A stretch of DNA of 64,000 nt from Cryptomeria japonica (lineage: Eukaryota; Streptophyta; Pinopsida; Cupressales; Cupressaceae): assembly GCF_030272615.1 (NCBI RefSeq), contig NC_081413.1:602332709-602396708 (forward strand). The letters run 5' to 3'. The notes beneath the pieces are model-generated. The model was not told the DNA's origin and did no database searches. It was given only the letters and a program-made list of their open reading frames with translations. Position 1 is the first letter of the stretch; the number at the start of each line of letters is the position of its first letter. A program made the translations under genes and the position numbers. Positions 55,957 to 64,000 of the stretch are shown one piece after another.

Positions 55957-56401
55957 TGTAGAATCTAAAACAGAGAATAAAGAAACAAGAAATCTTTTGA
56001 CACAAATACAAATCTTTTATTTAAATCTGGAAAACCCAATTACATTGTTGCAAGCCACACTAAACATTGGAATTCAACAGTTTTTATAGAGGTTGCAGCC
56101 TCTTCCAACAAATAGTTCACTCCTGATTACATTTCATGCACTCATTATGCATTATTCAAATAAAAAATAATTAATTGAGTCCCTAAAAATAATAAATTAA
56201 ATAAAACTATAAATAGTCTCCTAAAAATAAAACAATACATGTGAGTGCATATACTAAAAATAAAATTGAACTAATTGTCCAAAAGAAAACTATTGTCGAA
56301 AAGAAAACTGAAAATAGTTTTCTTGTTATGCATAGAAAGAAACTAGAATTCAAAAAATAAAAGAGGAGCTGCATGCATGTTCACAGCTACAATATCAAAC
56401 A
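55957..56401 (-). repeat. 5' LTR of element I
   Basis: About 445 bp, ends ...GATTCTACA just before the primer site. Aligns with 54,087-54,522. Confidence 0.83.
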
Positions 56402-56819
56402 AAAGCATTTCAAACATGCATAGAAGATGGTAATAATATTCCCTAGATGCAGGTACAAAATTGTTGAGTAAAGAAACTCCACCTTAAATTCAGCTTTGCA
56501 TTTTGTTGTTTATTAGCCAGACCCTCCGGGTGTTGGAAGCAATCCCTACTACCTTGCCTGTATTGTGTCCCTCTGCATTAAAGATAAAGATCAAAGGAAA
56601 TCTTCATTGGATTCAAATGGATTTCTTCCCCATTTCCCCTATCACATCAGCAGTCTCACACATTTTGTGGACAGTATGAAATATAATATTAAAATGAATA
56701 TAATTTTATAGTATGAAATATAATTTTATAATTTTATATTGATGAGAGGCGGCAACGTCGACCGGGCGGTCGAATTCAACAAAAATTTGAATAAATGGTA
56801 TCAGCTTTGTATGTAGAGC
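56402..56819. other. Receptor-kinase gene interior, no exon recognised
   Basis: The expected LRR exons are not readable. It holds one copy (56,531-56,551) of a 21-bp sequence, TGTTGGAAGCAATCCCTAC..., that recurs at 58,105 and inverted at 57,865. Confidence 0.5.
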
Positions 56820-57160
56820 GTAGGTTTCTGTACCATAGATTGCCACCTATGTTAATATTTGAACACCCGGATGTCATTAGGTTTCAATTCCTGAATCTCC
56901 AGGAAGTACATGGCAAAATAGTAGTCACCAATTTGATCAAATAGTAGTCATTAGGTTTCAATTCCTGAATATCTAGTCCACCAGAGTTGAATGGAGGAGT
57001 TGTTGGCGGCAACCCAAGCAGTGCTCGTCACAGAAGCTCGTACATCTGTAACCGAAGTATCGACCTTTTTAGAGGTGTTGATTAAATGTAAATTTGATTC
57101 ACTTTGTGTTGTCCAGATTCTATCGTACTCATCATCAGGATATTTGTATGGCATGCAACA
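56820..57160 (-). pseudogene. Receptor kinase malectin-like extracellular exons
   Basis: 56,951-57,154 reads 'YKYPDDEYDRIWTTQSESNL' (the typical 'PDDxYDRIW' malectin-like motif) then 'VTSTAWVAANNSSIQLWW'. 56,860-56,935 reads 'YYFAMYFLEIQELKPNDIRV', the following malectin-like strand. A short direct duplication (AGGTTTCAATTCCTGAAT at about 56,879 and 56,953) breaks the exon. Confidence 0.8.
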
Positions 57161-57191
57161 TCTTTTAACAGAGATTAAAATGTACGGTTGA

Positions 57192-60152
57192 TTTTATTTA
57201 TTATTTAAATTATAAATTATAAATTAATTATTAAGAATTCTAAAAAAATTAAAAGTTCATAATGAATTTGACATATGTCAATAGTCTTATATTTTAGTAT
57301 TTTTGGAGCATAATTGATTCATTTATTAAGACATTTTTAAGTAGGTATTGAGCAACACTTTGAAATGTACTTTTGACCCTTGCACTAATCAAATGTTGGA
57401 ATGAAGGAGAGCAGTGCAAATGAAGGCAAAAACAGAGTTTATATTAATCAAAATAAACATTACATCGTCTTACTGAGCTGCAGCTCATACACTAAATACT
57501 ATGTCATTCAGACTTACATTCTCTAACAGATTTGAGGAGCTAAACTCTTTCAAAGAGTGCTTGGCAAAATACAAAGTTATACATTATATAGAAAACTAGC
57601 TTTGTGATGGACAGGGAACAAGAATTTTAAAAAAAAATTTCAAACCACCCATAATCCAAGTAAGATCTGCATATGGTACAATACATAGGTTAGAGCAATT
57701 AAGATGACAACCTTTCAAATCTTGAGGAAGATTTGCTTGAGTGCTTTGTCTTTACTATTGAGAGATTTGCTTGGAGGATACAAAAGATATGGAATTGACA
57801 AAAGCAACTGCCAATATTAATGTGCATATGGACCTGATTTGAGACATGACAAGTTAGTCAGGGATAGTTGGGATTATTTCCAACAAAAAGAACTCTTCAA
57901 CATGCATTATCCTGTATTATCCACATAGTACTTCAACTGGTAGATATAAAAATAAACTAATACAAATTAAATCTTCAACTGCTACATAGCAATGAACATG
58001 AAAATGTTCTTGTGCATGAGAGATCTTTGAGTGACAAAATTGGAGTGAACAGTGTATTTTTTAAATAAATAAACAACAGAGATTAAAACAGTGAAACTCG
58101 ATGTTGTTGGAAGTAATCCCAACTACCCCACCTAACATATCATGCCATATATCCTTCGTATACATAGCCTATCTGCAGACACGAGCAAACAAAGATTGAA
58201 GCATGTTTTGCGTGGATTCGAATGGATTTTCCATAGCTCCTCCAGCCTGCTCTTTATCACATAAGCAAACTCACCTTAACTTCTACAATCTGCCTAATGT
58301 CCTATCTGCAAATTCATTCAGATTGTGGTAGCTCGATAAATAATATTTTATGTATATATGTCTTGATGTTATGCACTGAGTTTTCTATATATAGTACGAT
58401 ATGTATCTGTTCTGCACTCTCTTGAAAGAGTCCAGCTCTTAGTTGCAGAGCTGTTAGGAGTGTGTTAAAAAAAAATATGAAATCAAGTCCGACTATAATG
58501 ATGGATGTAGGAGCTGAAGCTCATATTATGATGTAATGTTTTATTATAAGCAATATAAAAGTTTTTGCTTTCTGCTCCCCTGTATCTTATAGATGCTACA
58601 TCATAATAATCAAATGATACATATTTTATACAGCAGTGGAGATAAACAACTCTCTAACTATCTACTAAACAAAATGACAACAAAATATTTGATGTTGTAT
58701 AACACATTGATGGTGATGGATAGGTAGATAGACTTTTGACAATTAACTAGAACTATGGGACAAATCTACATCTAGTTATTGTTTATAACTAAAAGTCTTT
58801 GACACATACGCAATACACGTGACATTTCAGTTATGACACTTTCCTGTAAGGAATAACTGAATTTTGTTGAACTCCTAACATATATATTCATAGCACAAAC
58901 TTTATTGTCTTCTCCTCATTGTAATCACCTTGGGATTTTGTGGCTTATCCCTAACCAATACAATTCTGAAGTGGTTTTGGCTTACCATGAACCATCACAT
59001 CAAGTGGTTTCTAGTTGACACCAAACTCTAGAGACAAGTGGTTTTGGCATACTGAATCTCACATACAAGTAGTTTTGACTAACCATGAACCTAGCACACA
59101 CATGATTTCGGATGACCAAAAACCAATATGATGGTTAAACTAATTTAGAATACACACACTTCCGAAAACTTTCATCATTTTAGGCTTTATTTACAAAACT
59201 TCATGCTTTAAAATTGATTATTGAGTCCATATAAAAAGAAATCCATCTATCGAGATACATGGGTAACAAGCCAATGTACTCGCCAATCCTATAGGAATCC
59301 TTTTCACCGACATGGTTCATCAATATGTTAAGCTTTCCTATAAACATTACATTGGTCTCTCACATTTTGAGATTACTTCATCTCACATTTTCCCCTTAAT
59401 CAAATATTTAACTTCTCTGATTCACCATCAAGCTTAGATGCGAGTCTACTTGACATCACATCCTCTTTATGCACGAGAGGATACATGCTACATGATTATA
59501 TGCACTATTCACATTAATCCATGTAGGCTTGACTCACCAGAGGGTTAAAAAACACTTAGAGAATTGAAACTTTCTTATGGCTAAGTTCTATATTTGTGAA
59601 CCAAAAAGCTTTAGGTTGTTACGTAGAACCAATCATGCACCCCTACAACAACTTAAATACAAAAAATAGAGAATCAAACAGCAATTGTTCAAAGCTAGAG
59701 ATATAAAAAAAAATAGTAGTAAATGATTCCTACACATAAAACTTATCCTCTATTCTAGGCAACAACACTATGCAGCCTACACAAATGAATATAGATTTGA
59801 TTTCTTTCACTATGCCAAACTCATAATGATGCACAACATTTCCTCTAAACACAAGAACTCTCCAACTCTTTTGTAGATTCTTCTTCTACTGGCCAGCATA
59901 CATTGGTGATTCCTCTTGCAACCAAAGATCTTCCTCTATCATAAATTTAAAAAGACCATTAAGTTTGCGTTGTTGTTTGATTGCAGCAGGTATTGTGCTT
60001 TCACTTAAAAACCCACAACCAATGTCCCAATCACAAACAATTCAACTTCAGTCATTGTCTATTAAAGCTAATTTCCAATCACAATAGTTACCAATAGCAT
60101 TCGTAATGTTTTTTTGTTTTTCTCTAATCTTTTGAAATTAGAGTGATCCTTG
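57192..60152. other. Unassigned region upstream of receptor kinase
   Basis: No gene, LTR pair or RNA gene recognised on either strand. It contains a 21-bp inverted pair (57,865-57,885; 58,105-58,125) and degenerate copies of AAGTGGTTTTGGCTTACC between 58,968 and 59,095. It may hold the receptor kinase 5' exons and promoter, too decayed to see. Confidence 0.5.
57865..58125. repeat. 21-bp inverted repeat pair
   Basis: TAGTTGGGATTATTTCCAAC(A) at 57,865 and its reverse complement with one mismatch at 58,105-58,125; 219 bp between. A third, direct copy relative to the second is at 56,531. No target duplication found, so not called a MITE. Confidence 0.6.
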
Positions 60153-60982
60153 TGTTGGCATTCTACACTCATATGAGAATGGTTGATGTTGTCGTTGATG
60201 GCAACCAACCGGTATTGGGTTACACAGGATCACCAGCAACAAGTTTCTCACCGGCACGAGCAGGCGCTTACACCGACATTCAAATATTCACCGGCAACAA
60301 ATCATGTCGGCAGTCAAGCTGACATGGAATGAACTTTTGTTTATTGTATTATAATATAATTATCTTTTTTGAGCCAACTTAATATATTGTAATGACTCAT
60401 ATAACTATGAGATCTCATAGGTCATTTTATGTAATGTACACATATAGAGATGAGATGTATGGTAGCGAATATTGTAATCAAGGAGATTATTGTATAAGGT
60501 GATTTAATGACAACAAGGTTTTTGGTTAAGGTATCTAGCTGAGCTTAAACCTGTACTGAACCAGGCATTGAAGATGATATTTTGAGTAGTACATTGTATT
60601 AGAATTTATTATCCTTCTTGTAGTCAGTGAGACTCTTCTGAGCAGTGAGCTCTAGGTTGTTGGCCTTCCTGCATGTGCACATGTGTAGGCCCCTGTTGTA
60701 AGTAGTATTTATTCATTGGCCAGTGAGTAAATATTGTGGGTCACAAATCCCACCGAGGTTTTTCACACACCGGGTTTCCTCGTTAAAAATCTTGTGTTAT
60801 GGTGTGTTTCTATGTTGTCTTTGTTATTTGTGTTTACTGCATTAATTCTTGTTTACCGGTACACTGTTTTGGGTTGCAAAGTTATTAATAAGTTTAAATA
60901 TTTCTTAAACCAGTTAAACATTGATTCACCCCCCCCTCTCCCCCCCCTCTCTGTGTTTTTGGGATTGTCATTGACTCTAACA
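60153..60982 (+). repeat. 5' LTR of element G
   Basis: 830 bp, TGTTGGCATTCTAC...GACTCTAACA. The U5 stem-loop is at about 60,753-60,782 with arms CGAGG/CCTCG (others have CGTGG/CCACG). C-rich run CACCCCCCCCTCTC near 60,927. Confidence 0.8.
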
Positions 60983-61053
60983 ATTGGTAGTAGATCTTGG
61001 TCCTCTATTTGCAAAAGCCTAACAGCTTGAGGAAGATTCTGAAACCTGTACTA

Positions 61054-62196
61054 ATGGAAAGCTTGAGAAAACAATTGGAAGGAGCTCTTGAAGATTTTGA
61101 TGTTGAAAAATTGAAGAATATCAAACTTGAAGATGATTTGAGGACTGCATAGGAATTCATTAAAGGACTTCAGGAAAACCTGGCTATAGCACAAAACAAG
61201 AGAAAAGAACTTCGTGAGCAGATGCAGAATCATGATGATGAAAAGGAATCTCTTAGAGATATTGCAAATAAACTGAGACAAGAGAACAGTAATATGAGGA
61301 ATGAAATGCAAGATCTGACAATGAGACTACGTAAGGATATTGAAGATAGGAAGAAGAACGAAGAAGACTTGACTAGGAGACTTAATGATGAAGCAAATGA
61401 AAATCTAAGACTTGGTCATGAAAATGATATGCTAAAGATAGATCCGATTCACATGCAACATGATAAGGATGAGCTTATGAGACAAGCTGTAATTTTGGAA
61501 AGAGAATTGATCACTGCAAATGAGTACAAAGACAAATTCAAGAAAAGTTCAGAAAGGCTTGATGACATGCTGAAGAAATAAAAACCTGATGGAGATACAA
61601 TTGGACTCGGATTTGAAGTTGGAGAAAGTTTTGGAACTGCAAACAATCAAGATCGGAACAAACTGGTAAGACAACCTAATTCTTATAAATTTAATGGGAA
61701 ATGTTTTAATTGTAACAAGTTTGGTCATAGAGAAAATTAGTGTAGATTTAGAAACGATCAGAATAATCCACCCACCGTTCAATGTTCCAAATGCAATAAA
61801 GTTGGTCATAATTCATAAAATTGCAGAATGAATGTGAAATGCTATGTTTGTGGTAGATTTGGGCACTTATCTAATCAATGTAGATCACTAACCAGTCAAG
61901 GATATGGAAAGGCTATTCAGGGGAATAATGTAACTTGTTATGCATGTAACAAGATTGGACATATTGCAAAATTCTGTAGAAGCAAGACCATACCAGCGAA
62001 CAATAAAGGATCTAGTGTGAAGGGAAAAGATAAGGTAGATGAAATAAAGCAAGATTTTTCAAAACAGTGGATTAAGAAGAGAGAATAGAGAGTTGATGAA
62101 ACTATCTCTGCACTGGTAGAACAGAGTAATCCTCCACCGGTACGAGATTCTTCATCCAATGGAGGAATAACCCTTGGGGGTATGGCAGTGAATTGA
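61054..62196 (+). pseudogene. Element G gag-like protein (coiled coil + four CCHC knuckles)
   Basis: ATG at 61,054. A single frame of 380 codons carries stops at 61,150, 61,579, 61,738, 61,816 and 62,086 and no frameshift. Coiled coil 61,054-61,560 ('RQENSNMRNEMQDLTMRLRK'). All four knuckles keep their Cys and His ligands: CFNCNKFGHREN-stop-C, CSKCNKVGHNS-stop-NC, CYVCGRFGHLSNQC, CYACNKIGHIAKFC. Stops at 61,738 and 61,816 replace spacer residues within knuckles one and two. Substitution stops with an unbroken frame contrast with the open ORF2 downstream. Confidence 0.85.
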
Positions 62197-62281
62197 AAAT
62201 CATGCATTCTACCCTCGGTTGATGGTAAGAAGACACATTTCTTCTTTACCGGCAAATATGTTAAGTTTTCACTTAACCGAC

Positions 62282-62323
62282 GAGCATTTAATGCGGTTGT
62301 TGGAAGAGACTTTGTTATATAAC
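62282..62323 (+). promoter_or_regulatory. Putative ORF2 promoter, element G
   Basis: GAGCATTTAATGCGGTTGTTGG followed by TTATATAAC (62,315-62,323), 140 bases before the ORF2 ATG. It corresponds to the GAGCATTTATTACGGTTGG...GGATATAAAC arrangement of B. The telobox is not seen here. Confidence 0.5.
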
Positions 62324-62462
62324 ACTGAAAATACCTCTTTTTCAACTCACCGAGCATTCAAACTTTCAGAGAGCGTGAAATCGAGCAAGGGCATTCTAAG
62401 GCGAAGCTGCAAAGTGACTTTCAGGCACTCAGTGAATTTCAGTTAAGAGGTATTTTTTCAAA

Positions 62463-63983
62463 ATGGCAACTTCATCTTTTGTTCTTGAGTTTATTTCAAA
62501 CCCTACCATTGTTGAAAACATCCAACACCCTAGACCCGTGTTTAAAATCATCCCTGAGATAGCAAAGCAAGATGATTCCATCGGAGCTTTTTCAAAAATT
62601 CCAAAGGGTGTCGCTTTTGCTGAAGACCCTAGATTATACATCCATTGCAACATAGAAGACCTAGGATTTGAGGATTTGAAGAAAATGTTTAATGAGGTCA
62701 TTATTGATGAACAGGGAGTGATTAAACCTAAACACAAGATTGTGGAAGACTTAGGTTTTGTGGAAATACTGAACATTCTCAAATTTCTGGAGGAAGTGGT
62801 ATGCCTTGTGTTGAGCCGAGTGCATGTAGAGTTCATGTGGTTAGATTCAGCCTATAAAATAACCAAGGAAGCAATTAGGGTAGTTACTGGTTTACCTTCA
62901 ACTGGTATTAGGCTTGATAAAAAAAAGAAAATTCCTAATAAGACTGTGACAAGCCTCACCGGAGCCACATCTGATAACAGATCACTTAGAGTTAATGATA
63001 TTAAGGATATAAATGTAAGATATGTCAGTATGATATGTGGATATAAAGCTACACATGCTAATAGATTGAATTTAGTTTCTAGTCTCTGTATTCACAGTGC
63101 ATATGAGATGGTGAACAAAAATGCTAAAATTGATGTGTGTGAATGGCTGAAGGATGAACTAATTGATAATTTGAAGAAGATTAAGGGAGATAATAAAGGT
63201 ACTTTCTATTTTCAGAACCTATTAGTATGTTTGATGTTATACTTTACCAAAGAGATACTTGGCATAAGACACAAAGATTTTGGTTATGACATCCTGGTAG
63301 GCAAGCAGATTCTGGAAGCATTCACCGGCATGGGAACTGATTGTGATAAAAACATTTTTTATCACTTTAAAAAATTTCAAACTAAGATGAGAGCTAGAGA
63401 AAGATTACCACAAAGCATAGTTGACAAGTATGACAAACAAATCTTCTTTGACATTAAGAGAGATGAGACTTGGATGGAAGTAGTATGCCCTAGAACTATT
63501 TGGGTTACTAAGATGGGTTATGAGGTAGATTTGCCTATCCTGGAAACATATGTAAAGGCTTTACTTGATGCACCAATAGAGCCATCAGAGAAATTGTTTG
63601 GTAATGTTGAGACTATTGCAATTGATGTGACTATGAAGAAAGAAAAGAAGAAAAGAGACAAGTTCATTAAAGATGCATCTAAGAAGGTTAGTGAGATCAA
63701 AGAAAATGTCATGAATATCAGTGGTATAACTGACAGTGAGCTTAAAGGACTTCAACCAGAATCACATGTTTCACCAATTGATACATCTTTTGATACTGAC
63801 AGTGGTAAAGTTGCTGAATTTAAGAGAGTGGAAAGGAAAAGGAAAGCCCCACTGGTACCTTCTCCTAAGAAAACCAGAACACAGAGGAAGAAACAGCAGG
63901 CAGTTAGGGAACCACAGAAGAAGCTAACTCCTAAGAAGAAACAGACACTGGTTACTCCTTCTCTGGATGACTTACTGAATTAG
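62463..63983 (+). CDS. Element G ORF2: open 506-codon protein of unknown function
   Basis: Uninterrupted from ATG 62,463 to TAG 63,981. Residues 1-330 match the N-terminal domain of ORF2 in B, C and D: 'GAFSKIPKGVAFAEDPRLYI', 'CLVLSRVHVEFMWLDSAYKI', 'TKEAIRVVTGLPSTG', 'SLTGATSDNRSLRVNDI', 'MICGYKATHANRLNLV' and 'FQTKMRARERLPQSIV', 'TKMGYEVDLPILETYVKALL'. Residues ~375-500 are very basic ('KRKAPLVPSPKKTRTQRKKQ'), possibly nuclear-targeting. No Cys/His cluster, Walker motif, membrane helix or polymerase signature. Sister copies continue for ~500 more codons, so the TAG may be premature. A faint likeness to plant transposon-derived domains is unproven. Confidence 0.75.
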   Translation: MATSSFVLEFISNPTIVENIQHPRPVFKIIPEIAKQDDSIGAFSKIPKGVAFAEDPRLYIHCNIEDLGFEDLKKMFNEVIIDEQGVIKPKHKIVEDLGFVEILNILKFLEEVVCLVLSRVHVEFMWLDSAYKITKEAIRVVTGLPSTGIRLDKKKKIPNKTVTSLTGATSDNRSLRVNDIKDINVRYVSMICGYKATHANRLNLVSSLCIHSAYEMVNKNAKIDVCEWLKDELIDNLKKIKGDNKGTFYFQNLLVCLMLYFTKEILGIRHKDFGYDILVGKQILEAFTGMGTDCDKNIFYHFKKFQTKMRARERLPQSIVDKYDKQIFFDIKRDETWMEVVCPRTIWVTKMGYEVDLPILETYVKALLDAPIEPSEKLFGNVETIAIDVTMKKEKKKRDKFIKDASKKVSEIKENVMNISGITDSELKGLQPESHVSPIDTSFDTDSGKVAEFKRVERKRKAPLVPSPKKTRTQRKKQQAVREPQKKLTPKKKQTLVTPSLDDLLN

Positions 63984-64000
63984 ATTACACATGAAGGTAT

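Larger units (their letters stand above)
54087..56401 (-). mobile_element. Element I: small non-autonomous LTR element with G-patch ORF
   Basis: Minus strand; LTRs 55,957-56,401 (5') and 54,087-54,522 (3'), primer site AATGGTATCAGAGT (about 55,943-55,956), polypurine AAGGGGGAGTA next to the 3' LTR. The internal 1.4 kb has a coiled-coil/G-patch ORF and no pol. The right edge is uncertain by about 10 bp: if the 5' LTR starts TGTAGCTG (56,391) the flanks are ATATT/ATATC. It lies at the edge of the receptor-kinase TM exon. Confidence 0.83.
46290..57160 (-). pseudogene. Malectin-like LRR receptor kinase pseudogene, exploded by insertions
   Basis: Host gene on the minus strand. From right to left: malectin-like extracellular exons (about 56,820-57,160), transmembrane exon (53,899-54,086), and kinase exons at 52,731-52,902 (+ 53,684 on), 52,522-52,648, 52,040-52,245, 46,678-46,813 and 46,290-46,583. 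Introns keep GT-AG sites and phase. The kinase resembles LRR subfamily I (At1g67720/IOS1-like) plasma-membrane receptor kinases. Element I sits at the edge of the transmembrane exon, a hAT-like MITE in a kinase exon, and copia J in an intron. In-frame stops occur near the TM and GLEYLH segments. LRRs were not identified. Confidence 0.82.
60153..64000 (+). mobile_element. Element G: non-autonomous LTR retroelement, 5' part (gag + open ORF2)
   Basis: Plus strand, runs past the window end. 5' LTR 60,153-60,982, degenerate primer site TTGGTAGTAGATC, gag 61,054-62,196, spacer with TATA box, ORF2 62,463-63,983. Same two-gene plan as B and C and clearly homologous proteins, but a separate subfamily (LTR closest to F). 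Whether pol follows cannot be seen, though B and C have none. Confidence 0.85.

Noticed and set aside
57865-58125. MITE defined by the 21-bp inverted pair
   Set aside because: No target-site duplication and no further terminal symmetry; reported only as an inverted repeat.

Overview
The window is plant nuclear DNA made almost wholly of transposable elements, with two broken host genes between them. Evidence for a plant: intron-split receptor-kinase and laccase remnants with GT-AG splice sites, Ty1/copia elements primed by initiator tRNA-Met (TGGTATCAGAGC-type sites), a plant L1-like LINE and a hAT-like MITE. The density of old, deeply nested, diverged insertions suggests a very large genome such as a conifer, but the species cannot be fixed from sequence alone.

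Layout. (1) 1-15,108: a partial LTR element F (+ strand, 5' end outside the window) holds element D (minus, 1-3,068, also cut by the window edge) and copia element E (minus, 4,893-13,943, TSD AGATA). E itself holds a solo LTR of another family (9,075-10,894, TSD AGGAC). F ends inside a decayed laccase exon (15,109-15,431). (2) About 15,690-43,050: a minus-strand LINE is split by copia element A (17,004-39,360, TSD ACCAT). A is split in its reverse transcriptase by element B (21,711-36,659). B is split in its 3' LTR by element C (29,134-36,596, minus). Four insertion layers can be read from edges and target duplications. (3) 43,718-46,232: a small LTR element H carries a fragment of an FtsH-like (FTSHI2-type) AAA+ gene. 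(4) 46,290-57,160: a minus-strand malectin-like LRR receptor-kinase pseudogene is blown apart by copia element J (46,859-51,994, in an intron), a hAT-like MITE (52,903-53,683) and a small LTR element I (about 54,087-56,401) carrying a G-patch ORF. (5) 57,192-60,152 holds nothing identifiable. (6) 60,153 to the end: LTR element G, related to B, C, D and F.

The most interesting content is the set B, C, D, F and G. B and C have both LTRs, a primer-binding site and polypurine tracts, but no protease, integrase, reverse transcriptase or RNase H. Instead they have a gag-like ORF (long coiled coil plus four CCHC zinc knuckles) and a second ORF of about 1,000 codons that I cannot assign to a known family, with a conserved N-terminal domain, a basic segment and a coiled-coil tail. 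Between the two ORFs lies a conserved block (GCGGT, telobox, GCATTTATTA, TATA-like) that looks like a promoter for ORF2. Their LTR R/U5 regions, primer sites and multiple polypurine tracts match those of the autonomous Sirevirus-like copia elements A and E in the same window, so they are probably two-gene parasites moved by copia enzymes. G has an ORF2 that is open for 506 codons and C has a gag open for 427 codons, so the coding capacity is recent or selected.
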